Assembly: GCA_038323835.1 (NCBI GenBank)
Contig: JBBQHI010000009.1
Span: 26,529-90,528, forward strand
Direction of reading: 5' to 3'
DNA: 64,000 nt
Source: JACVRW01 sp038323835
Lineage (GTDB): Bacteria; Actinomycetota; Thermoleophilia; Solirubrobacterales; Thermoleophilaceae
Position 1 is the stretch's first letter. Each line of letters opens with the position of its first letter. A program made the translations under genes and the position numbers. Below, in pieces: positions 9,521 to 16,434 of the stretch. The notes under the pieces are model-generated. The model saw only the letters and a list, made by a program, of their open reading frames with translations, made no database searches and was not told the DNA's origin.

Positions 9521-10606
9521 CTGTCCTTCCTCGACGAACCGGACGAGCCAGCCACCCGCCCACGACGCCAGTCAGGTGGCGGCCCGGCGGGCGACCGTCA
9601 GACACTCATGGTCCGCCGCACGATAGCCGCGGGCGGCGGCGTCCTGGTGGTGATACTTCTGGTTCTGCTGCTCAGGGCCTGCCTCGACAGCCGCAGCGAC
9701 CGTGCCGTCCGCGACTACGCGAACAGCTCGGCGGCGCTGGTGAAGGAGTCCAACGCGCAGAGCACGGCCCTCTTCCGCCTGCTCCAGGGCTCGGGCGGCC
9801 CCAACCAGGCCGTGGACGCGCAGAACACGGTGAACGGGTTCCGCGTGCAGTCCGCCCAGATCGTGGACCGCGCCCGGGACCTCGATGTGCCCGGGGACGC
9901 CTCCAGTGCGCAGCGATACCTCCTGGAGACGCTCGAGTTCCGCCGCGACGGGCTCGCGCGCATCGCCACCGCACTGCCCGACGCGCTGGGCGATGCGTCG
10001 CGCCGGCAGGGGTCCGAGGGCGTGGCCCGCCAGATGCAGGTGTTCCTCGCCAGCGACGTGATTTACGCCGGGCGCTTCAGGCCCACCCTGTTGAAGGCCC
10101 TCGCGGACCGCGGCGTTAACGGGGTGACGGTGCCCACGAGCGCGTTCATCCCGGACATCAAGTGGCTGCAGCCGGCCACGGTGGCAGACGCCATCGCAGG
10201 GGTGCGCTCCGGCCGCGGCGCGAGCAACGACCAGGCCTCCGGCGGGCTCCACGGGAACGGCCTCGTGGGCGTCAGCCTCGGCGGTGCGGCGCTGACCCCC
10301 GGCGGGTCGGCCACGGTCCAGCTCTCGGCCGACACTGCCTTCGAGGTCCAGGTGGCCAACCAGGGCGAGAACACCGAGACGGACGTGGAGATCGCCGTGA
10401 CGGTGGGCACGGGAAGTGACGCCATCGACCTCACAGGTACGATCGACAGCATCGCGGCCGGAGAGACGAAGTCGGTGACCATCGCGCTCCAGGAGCAGCC
10501 TCCGACGGGCCAGAACGTGCCGATCAAGGTCAACGTCAAGCCTGTGCCGGGCGAGCAGAAGACCGACAACAACACGCAGACCTACAGCGTGATCTTCACG
10601 CGCTAG
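9521..10606 (+). CDS. Membrane-anchored protein with CARDB-like C-terminal domain, probable CTG start
   Basis: About 361 residues if translation starts at CTG 9521. A GGAGG Shine-Dalgarno lies at 9510-9514 with a six-base spacer, and the frame from there reads LSFLDEPDEP without a stop. No ATG, GTG or TTG exists in this frame between 9422 and 9607. The first ATG (9608) lies directly before the membrane helix and has no ribosome site. The order is an acidic/basic tail, a membrane helix (about 35-52), an extracellular helical region, and a C-terminal beta domain (about 250-361) that resembles CARDB-type cell-surface domains. Function unknown. It forms a probable operon with DUF4446 and pheA. 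Confidence 0.75.
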   Translation: MSFLDEPDEPATRPRRQSGGGPAGDRQTLMVRRTIAAGGGVLVVILLVLLLRACLDSRSDRAVRDYANSSAALVKESNAQSTALFRLLQGSGGPNQAVDAQNTVNGFRVQSAQIVDRARDLDVPGDASSAQRYLLETLEFRRDGLARIATALPDALGDASRRQGSEGVARQMQVFLASDVIYAGRFRPTLLKALADRGVNGVTVPTSAFIPDIKWLQPATVADAIAGVRSGRGASNDQASGGLHGNGLVGVSLGGAALTPGGSATVQLSADTAFEVQVANQGENTETDVEIAVTVGTGSDAIDLTGTIDSIAAGETKSVTIALQEQPPTGQNVPIKVNVKPVPGEQKTDNNTQTYSVIFTR

Positions 10607-10625
10607 GCCGCGCTACGCTCAGCCC

Positions 10626-11135
10626 GTGGACGACCTGACCACGACGCAGGGAATCGTCGCGCTCGCCGCGGCGGGCCTGGCCGTGGTCGCGCTTCTCTGG
10701 GCCATCTTCAACACGTTCCGGATTCGTCGCATGCGCAGCGCCCAGAGGATGGTGCTCGGGAACGACCGGAGTGACCTCGTGGCCCATGCCGCCGGGCTCC
10801 AGGAGGCCTTCGTGCAGCTCCGCGACTGGCTGGAGGAGACCGCGACCCGCCTGGACGAGCGCATGACCACCGCCGAGCGCCGGATCGACGGCTCCGTGGC
10901 CTACACCTCGCTGGTGCGCTACGACGCCTACAACGAGATGTCCGGCCGGCAGTCGAGCAGCGTGGCCTTCCTGGATTCCAGCCGCAGCGGCGTGGTGGTG
11001 TCCGCGATCCACCATCGCGACCAGGCGCGCGTGTACGTGAAGCAGCTGCACGAGGGCAGCTCCGAGGTCGAGCTCTCACCGGAGGAGCAGGAGGCGGTGG
11101 ACTCCGCCATGGCCGGCGCCCCCGCGGGCGCCTGA
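10626..11135 (+). CDS. DUF4446 family membrane protein
   Basis: 169 residues, GTG start at 10626. One N-terminal membrane helix (about 10-27) is followed by a basic stretch (FRIRRMRSAQRMVLG), a coiled-coil-like helix and a compact C-terminal domain containing VRYDAYNEMSGRQS and SSVAFLD, the hallmark of DUF4446. The family is widespread in Firmicutes and Actinobacteria but has no assigned role that I know of. A TACGCT hexamer at 10614-10619 could be a -10 box giving a very short leader. It ends in a TGATG overlap with pheA. Confidence 0.85.
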   Translation: MDDLTTTQGIVALAAAGLAVVALLWAIFNTFRIRRMRSAQRMVLGNDRSDLVAHAAGLQEAFVQLRDWLEETATRLDERMTTAERRIDGSVAYTSLVRYDAYNEMSGRQSSSVAFLDSSRSGVVVSAIHHRDQARVYVKQLHEGSSEVELSPEEQEAVDSAMAGAPAGA

Positions 11136-11980
11136 TGCGCGTCGGGTATCTGGGGCCGGCGGGCACCTACAGCGAGGAGGCGCTCCGGGCCTCGGCCCCG
11201 CCCGGGGTGGAGGAGGTGCCCTGCGCCAGCGTCTACGAGACCGTGATGGCGGTCCAGGAGGGCACCGTCGACCGGGCGGTGGTGCCGATCGAGAACGCGC
11301 TCGAGGGTGGCGTGGCGGCCACGCTCGACGCGCTGGCGGGTGACGCCGGCGACGTGCGCATCGCCTCCGAGGTGGTGCACCCGATCCACCATTGCCTGGT
11401 GGCAGCCCGGGAGGTGGCGATCGAGGACGTGACGCGGGTGGTGTCTCACCCTCAGGCGAGCGCCCAGTGCGCCCACTTCCTGCGCGAGCGCCTGCCCGAC
11501 GCCGAGCGCGCCAGCGCGCCCTCCACCGCCGATGCCGTGCTCACCGTGAGCCGCGAGAACGGCCGCTCCGCCGCACTCGCCTCGCGCCTGGCCGCCGATC
11601 TGTACGACTGCCGGGTGTTGGCCGCGAACGTTGAGGACCGCTCGGACAACGTGACCCGCTTCGTGTGGCTCGCGCCCTCCACGGTGGCGGTGGACCCGGG
11701 CGAGCACGCCAAGACGTCGTTCGTCTTCTGGGGCGCGGGGGACGAATCGCCCGGCTGGCTGGTCGAGGTCCTGCGCCAGTTCGCCGACCGCGGGGTGAAC
11801 ATGACGCGAATCGAATCAAGGCCGCGGCGGGTGCGCCTCGGCCACTACATGTTCTTCGCTGACGTGGAGGGCGCGGCGGACCGCCCGCCGGTCACCGAGG
11901 CGCTGGCGGCGCTCCGCGAGCGGGTCGAAGAGATTCGAGTACTCGGCTCGTACCCCACCGCAACCGGCGAGCCGGACTGA
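11135..11980 (+). CDS. pheA: Prephenate dehydratase PheA with C-terminal ACT domain
   Basis: 281 residues. The dehydratase domain (about 1-180) opens with VGYLGPAGTYSEEAL and contains the conserved VPIENALEGGV and DNVTRF segments. The C-terminal ACT domain carries the ESRP motif, here in TRIESRPRR, which binds phenylalanine for feedback inhibition. It converts prephenate to phenylpyruvate in phenylalanine synthesis. There is no fused chorismate mutase, as usual for monofunctional actinobacterial enzymes. ATG 11135 shares its A with the upstream stop. Confidence 0.95.
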   Translation: MRVGYLGPAGTYSEEALRASAPPGVEEVPCASVYETVMAVQEGTVDRAVVPIENALEGGVAATLDALAGDAGDVRIASEVVHPIHHCLVAAREVAIEDVTRVVSHPQASAQCAHFLRERLPDAERASAPSTADAVLTVSRENGRSAALASRLAADLYDCRVLAANVEDRSDNVTRFVWLAPSTVAVDPGEHAKTSFVFWGAGDESPGWLVEVLRQFADRGVNMTRIESRPRRVRLGHYMFFADVEGAADRPPVTEALAALRERVEEIRVLGSYPTATGEPD

Positions 11981-11989
11981 GTGTCTGGC

Positions 11990-11995
11990 TAGACT
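11990..11995 (+). promoter_or_regulatory. Candidate -10 box (TAGACT) of the HNH gene
   Basis: TAGACT ends ten bases before the GTG start at 12006. With normal spacing, transcription would begin within a few bases of the start codon, giving a leaderless or near-leaderless message. No convincing -35 hexamer is visible. The same hexamer sits at a similar distance before three other starts in this window. Confidence 0.45.
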
Positions 11996-12005
11996 GGCCG
12001 ATACC

Positions 12006-12617
12006 GTGGCGGCCCGCGCGGAACCCCTGCTCGCAGCCGAGGCGGGCGACTCGGAACCCGGCCCTGCGCTCGCGCTGGCGGGCCCCGGTCGGCCTGAGCA
12101 GCGTGGTCGATCCACCGGCCGGGTGCTGGTCCTAAATGCTTCCTTCGAACCGATCAACGTATGCACGGTCAGGCGCGCCGCCGTGCTGATCCTCAAGAAC
12201 CGCGCCGAGGTGCTGGAGCACGGCGAGTGGGCGCTGCACGCCGAGAGCCTCACACTCGCCCGCCCGGTGGTCATCCGACTGCTGGCCTACGTGCGAATCC
12301 CGCGAGACGCTCACCGCCGCAAGATCACCCGCCGGGCGGTGTTCGCCCGGGACCGCTGGACCTGCCAGTACTGCGGCCGTGAACGCGGGAACCTCACGGT
12401 GGATCACGTGATCCCGCGCTCCAAGGGCGGCTCGTCGAACTGGGAGAACATCGTCACCTCCTGCGCACCCTGCAACCGACGCAAGGGTGACCGGCTGCCG
12501 GTCCAGGCGAAAATGGTCCCCGCCAAGCGCCCGAAGGCCCCGAGCCCCACGGTGTTCATCCACGTGGCCACGCCGAAGATCCCGCCCGCGTGGGAGCAGT
12601 ACCTGGTGGCCGCCTGA
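12006..12617 (+). CDS. HNH endonuclease family protein
   Basis: 203 residues, GTG start at 12006. After a low-complexity N-terminus, the region from about 41 (VLVLNASFEPINVCTVRRA) matches the small N-terminal domain common to this actinobacterial HNH family. The nuclease core follows with WTCQYCGRE, LTVDHVIPRSKGG and CAPCNRRKGD; it has the zinc-binding CxxC pairs and the His-Asn-His-type active site. Its DNA role is not established; it is chromosomal and not next to a phage or restriction locus. No Shine-Dalgarno is visible, which fits the leaderless promoter just upstream. Confidence 0.88.
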   Translation: MAARAEPLLAAEAGDSEPGPALALAGPGRPEQRGRSTGRVLVLNASFEPINVCTVRRAAVLILKNRAEVLEHGEWALHAESLTLARPVVIRLLAYVRIPRDAHRRKITRRAVFARDRWTCQYCGRERGNLTVDHVIPRSKGGSSNWENIVTSCAPCNRRKGDRLPVQAKMVPAKRPKAPSPTVFIHVATPKIPPAWEQYLVAA

Positions 12618-13369
12618 TGGCCCGTTCCTTCCGCGGGCTGCGCGGCCTTGGCCGGAAGCCGGTCACGCGCACCCCCGCTCCCGCACCACCGCCGGCGCCC
12701 GGCGACGCCCCGCGGCAGGCCACGAACGGGCAGGGCTCGACACCCGTCCCGGCCGCCACACCCTCTCCGCGGACGCCTCCCCCGGCCACGCCCGGAGTCC
12801 CGCCCGCCGGCTCGGCGTGGCCCGGCGCCGCCCCTGCCGTCGCCTCGTCCCCTCCGCCGCCCTCCGCGCCGTCAGAGGGGAGCTCCCCGGCCGACCGTAC
12901 CGGTGGGCCTTCCGCCGGTTCAGCGCCCCCTCGCCGCCCCGGGCCCGCCCGAAACGACAGGGCCATGTCGGCGCAATTGAAGAGCCTCCGACGCTGGCAA
13001 ATGGTTACTGCGGCGTGGGCTCTCTCGGCCACGGTGATTGCCGTGCTTGCCTTTCTCACGGCAAGTAACGAGAACGGGCAGCACCTTGCCGCCAACGCTG
13101 CTCAGGTACGAAGTCTTCGACACAACACGAACACGCGGCTGGCTAGCGTTCAGCGACAGCTTGAGTCCCTTCCACGGGGCACCGCGGTCACAAGCCTCAA
13201 CAAAGAGGTTGCGCGGCTTGGGAAGGTCGCCCTTAGGAAGGACAATGCAGTGCATGCCGTGCAGCTGTCTTCAATCGCGGTGTCCAAACGAGTTACGGCG
13301 CTCGAGACGAGCGTGAAGGCGCTCCAGGCCGCCCAGAACTCCGGAAGCAGCACCAAGACCGCGCCGTAG
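12617..13369 (+). CDS. Hypothetical proline-rich membrane protein with coiled coil
   Basis: 250 residues; ATG 12617 overlaps the HNH stop (TGATG). The first 110 or so residues are a Pro/Ala/Ser-rich disordered tail. A membrane helix follows at about 130-150 (VTAAWALSATVIAVLAFLTA), then a helical, heptad-like extracellular region to the end. No known domain is recognised. From about 12960 onward the base composition is clearly less GC-rich and the codon choice less biased than in the neighbours (for example TTG, CAA, AAC and GTT codons in a row), which could mean a recent origin or weak selection. Confidence 0.65.
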   Translation: MARSFRGLRGLGRKPVTRTPAPAPPPAPGDAPRQATNGQGSTPVPAATPSPRTPPPATPGVPPAGSAWPGAAPAVASSPPPPSAPSEGSSPADRTGGPSAGSAPPRRPGPARNDRAMSAQLKSLRRWQMVTAAWALSATVIAVLAFLTASNENGQHLAANAAQVRSLRHNTNTRLASVQRQLESLPRGTAVTSLNKEVARLGKVALRKDNAVHAVQLSSIAVSKRVTALETSVKALQAAQNSGSSTKTAP

Positions 13370-13403
13370 CCGGCGGTCCCACACGCCGACAGCGCGCAAC
13401 GGC

Positions 13404-13429
13404 CGAGGGGCGCCCTTGGGCGCCCCTCG
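13404..13429. terminator. Strong inverted repeat, probable bidirectional terminator
   Basis: Arms CGAGGGGCGCCC (13404-13415) and GGGCGCCCCTCG (13418-13429) are perfectly complementary, giving an 11-bp stem with a CTTG loop. It follows the plus-strand gene ending at 13369. On the minus strand it begins two bases after the final TAG of the small open frame at 13431-13592, so it is well placed to end transcripts from both sides. The T-tract is weak on either strand. Confidence 0.7.
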
Positions 13430-13430
13430 A

Positions 13431-13592
13431 CTACTTGCTTCTGGACTTTGGATCGGTGGCGTCTGATGCGGTCGGAGGGACCACTCCCGGCCTCGGCCAC
13501 CGACGGTGTCCCGGTTTGGACTCCGTCAGACGGTGTCCAGAACCCGGCTAGCGGCCGGGCACCTCCAGGGTCCCGAAAATTCTATGACTCAA
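13431..13592 (-). CDS. Putative small gene after gyrA, interrupted by an in-frame TAG
   Basis: The minus strand carries an unusually strong Shine-Dalgarno, AAAGGAGGTG (complement of 13601-13610), with TTG at 13592 at a good distance. The frame reads MSHRIFGTLEVPGR and meets TAG at 13550-13548. The same frame then stays open for 38 more codons, ending SDATDPKSRSK at TAG 13433-13431, two bases before a terminator hairpin. It begins 69 bases after the gyrA stop. It may be a 14-residue leader peptide, a 53-codon gene with a premature or read-through stop, or a small RNA. I do not recognise a family and assign no function. Confidence 0.4.
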
Positions 13593-13661
13593 GTTAGGAC
13601 CACCTCCTTTCCCTGGTCCAGCAATTGAAGCAGATGGCACGGTGCTTACGCGATGGCCGGC

Positions 13662-16283
13662 TCACTCCTCGGAGTCGTCAACCTCGTCGTCGTCCTCGAG
13701 CTCGCTCTCGAGGTCACCCTCCGGCAGCGGCGCGCCGATCACGGGGCCGTCGCCCAGGGCGGCGTCCTCGGCCTCGGTCAGGGGTCCCTCGAGATCAGGG
13801 TTCACCGGGGCGGCGGTGTCCGTGGTGCTCTCGATGACGAGAGCCACGGCGCTCACCTGGTCGTCCTCCTTGAGATTCATCAGGCGCACGCCCTGAGCCG
13901 GGCGGCCCTGCTTCGAGATTCCCTTCACCCCGGTGCGCTGCACCATGCCGTTCTGCGAGATGAAGACGAGGTCGTGGTGCTCGCGCACGATCAGCGCGCC
14001 GGCGAGCATGCCCTTCTTCTTCGTGAGCCCGATTGTCTTCACGCCCATCGTGCCGCGGCCCTTCACCGGGTACTCCTCGATGTCGGTCCGCTTGCCGTAT
14101 CCGGCCTCGGTGACCACGAGCAGCTCGGTGTCCGGGCGCACCACGTCCATGGCCAGCACGTAGTTGTCGCCCCGGCTGACGTTCATGCCGCGCACGCCCG
14201 CGGTGTCGCGGCCCATCGGCCGGGCCTCGCGCTCGTTGAAGCGGGACGCCTTGCCCGAGCGGGCGACCATGATGATGTCGTCGTCGCCGTTGGTGCGGTT
14301 GACGGCCACGAGCTCGTCGTCGTCGCGGATGTTGATGGCGATGATGCCGTCGGCCTTGATCGGCGTGTTGTACGCCAGGAACTCGGTCTTCTTGATCTGC
14401 CCCTTGCGGGTTGCGAAGACGAGGTATTTGTCCTCGGTGAAGTCGCGGGTGGCCTGCACCGCCCGGACCTGCTCGCCCTCGCGCAGGGGGAGCAGGTTCA
14501 CGAGCGCCCGGCCCTTGGCCGTGCGCGACGCCTCAGGCAGCTCGTAGACCTTCTGGCGGTAGACCTTGCCCCGGTTGGTGAAGAAGAGGAGGTAGTCGTG
14601 CGTGGAGGACACGAAGAGGTGCTCGATGTAGTCCTCGTCCTTCATGTCCATCCCCATGACGCCCATGCCGCCGCGTTTCTGCTGGCGGTATGTGGCGAGC
14701 GGCAGGGACTTGATGTAGCCCGAGCGCGTGATCGAGATCACCATCTGCTGATCGGCGATCAGGTCCTCGATGTCGATCTCGTCCTCGGAGTGCGTGATCT
14801 CGGTGCGGCGCTCGTCCCCGAAGCGGTCCCTGATCTCGGTGAGTTCCTCGGTGATCAGCGCCATCACCCGGGCCTCGTCGCCGAGGATGTCCCGCAGCTC
14901 CTTGATGCGCTCGAGGGTGTCCGCGTGCTCCTGCTTGACCTTGTCGGCCTCGAGGGCGGTGAGCCGTTGAAGGCGGAGGTCGAGAATGGCCTGCGCCTGG
15001 ATGCGCGACAGCTCGAAGGTCTCGATCAGGCCCTCGCGGGCCGCGTCGGGGTCGCGCGACGACCGGATCAGCGCGATCACCTCGTCGAGCTTGCCAATCG
15101 CGACGAGCAGCCCCTCGAGGATATGTAGCCGGGCCTCGCGCTCGCGGAGCTCGTGCTGGGTGCGGCGGACCACCACATCTCGCTGGTGATCGACGTAGTT
15201 CTTGATGATCGGCAGCAGGCCGAGCGTGCGCGGCACGTTGTCGACGAGCGCAACCATGTTCACGCCGAACGTGTTCTGGAGGGTCGTGTACTTGTAGAGG
15301 TTGTTCAGCACGACCTTCGGAATCGCGTCGCGCTTCAGCTCGATCACGAGCCGGATGCCGGACTTGTCGGACTCGTCGCGGAGGTCGGAGATCTCCTTGA
15401 GCCGCCCGTTGTTGACCTGCTCGGCGATCTTCTTGATCAGGCCGCTGCCGTCGTTGCGCCCGTCGCCCTTGGACACCTGGTAGGGCAGCTCGGTGACGAT
15501 GATCGCCTCCTTGCCCTGGCGCAGCGGCTCGATGTGCGCCCGGCCCCGGACGACCACGCGCCCGCGGCCGGTCTCATAGGCGTCCTTGATCCCGCTGTAC
15601 CCGACGATGATCCCGGCGGTGGGGAAGTCCGGCCCCTTCACGTGGCGCATCAGGCCCTGGACGTCGATGTCCGGGTTCTCGATGTAGGCGATGCAGGCGT
15701 CGATGGATTCCCGCAGGTTGTGCGGCGGGATGTTCGTGGCCATCCCGACCGCGATCCCGGACGCGCCGTTGACCAGCAGGTTCGGGAACCGCGCCGGCAG
15801 GACGAGCGGCTCCTGACGCGACTCGTCGTAGTTCGGGACGAAGTCGACGGTGTCCGCGTCGATGTCGCGGAGCATCTCGGTGGCCAGCCGGGTCAGCCGG
15901 GCCTCGGTGTACCGCATGGCGGCCGCCGGGTCGTTGTCGATCGAGCCGAAGTTCCCCTGCGGGTCGATCAGCGGGTACCGCATCGCGAAGTCCTGCGCGA
16001 GGCGGACCAGCGTGTCGTAGATCGCCGAGTCGCCGTGCGGGTGGTAGTCGCCCATCACGCGCCCCACGACGTTCGCGCACTTGCGGTGCGCGCGGTTCGG
16101 CTGGAGCCCGGCCTCGTTCATGGCGAACAGGACGCGGCGGTGGACGGGCTTCAGTCCGTCACGCACGTCGGGAAGCGCCCGCCCGACGATCACGCTCATC
16201 GCGTAGTCGAGGTACGACGACCGCATCTCCTCCTCGAGCCCGCGGGGCTCGACGTTGCCGCCGGTCAGCTGCTCAATGGACAT
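13662..16283 (-). CDS. gyrA: DNA gyrase subunit A
   Basis: 873 residues. The breakage-reunion domain has the catalytic tyrosine at 125 in AAMRYTEARL. The quinolone-determining region HPHGDSAIYD carries Ser86 and Asp90, the quinolone-sensitive residues in E. coli terms (83 and 87). The C-terminal beta-pinwheel contains a GyrA-box variant, QQKRGGMG, and the protein ends in a long acidic tail (ELEDDDEVDDSEE). Gyrase A cuts and reseals DNA to introduce negative supercoils. The start is ATG 16283, preceded by a purine-rich ribosome site (GAAGGGAAG). It lies 151 bases downstream of gyrB. Confidence 0.98.
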   Translation of the reverse strand: MSIEQLTGGNVEPRGLEEEMRSSYLDYAMSVIVGRALPDVRDGLKPVHRRVLFAMNEAGLQPNRAHRKCANVVGRVMGDYHPHGDSAIYDTLVRLAQDFAMRYPLIDPQGNFGSIDNDPAAAMRYTEARLTRLATEMLRDIDADTVDFVPNYDESRQEPLVLPARFPNLLVNGASGIAVGMATNIPPHNLRESIDACIAYIENPDIDVQGLMRHVKGPDFPTAGIIVGYSGIKDAYETGRGRVVVRGRAHIEPLRQGKEAIIVTELPYQVSKGDGRNDGSGLIKKIAEQVNNGRLKEISDLRDESDKSGIRLVIELKRDAIPKVVLNNLYKYTTLQNTFGVNMVALVDNVPRTLGLLPIIKNYVDHQRDVVVRRTQHELREREARLHILEGLLVAIGKLDEVIALIRSSRDPDAAREGLIETFELSRIQAQAILDLRLQRLTALEADKVKQEHADTLERIKELRDILGDEARVMALITEELTEIRDRFGDERRTEITHSEDEIDIEDLIADQQMVISITRSGYIKSLPLATYRQQKRGGMGVMGMDMKDEDYIEHLFVSSTHDYLLFFTNRGKVYRQKVYELPEASRTAKGRALVNLLPLREGEQVRAVQATRDFTEDKYLVFATRKGQIKKTEFLAYNTPIKADGIIAINIRDDDELVAVNRTNGDDDIIMVARSGKASRFNEREARPMGRDTAGVRGMNVSRGDNYVLAMDVVRPDTELLVVTEAGYGKRTDIEEYPVKGRGTMGVKTIGLTKKKGMLAGALIVREHHDLVFISQNGMVQRTGVKGISKQGRPAQGVRLMNLKEDDQVSAVALVIESTTDTAAPVNPDLEGPLTEAEDAALGDGPVIGAPLPEGDLESELEDDDEVDDSEE

Positions 16284-16434
16284 CCGCTACTTCCCTTCGA
16301 TAAATCGTGCGCATCTCGCGGAGTGGGGGCCGCTATCCCGAGCGAAGACCGAGGCGGGCCAGTATGCAGGGAGGCCGCAGTGCTCCGCAGGCGGCCGACC
16401 GAGGACGCCGCCCGGCGACGGTCTGCGGCCGGGA

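Noticed and set aside
13598..13612. Resemblance to the 3' end of 16S rRNA (GACCACCTCCTTT) on the plus strand
   Set aside because: Only this short stretch matches; it is the reverse complement of an extended Shine-Dalgarno, not an rRNA fragment.
13584..13628. 14-codon plus-strand frame MTQVRTTSFPWSSN
   Set aside because: No ribosome site precedes it and it is the complement of the strong minus-strand Shine-Dalgarno region.
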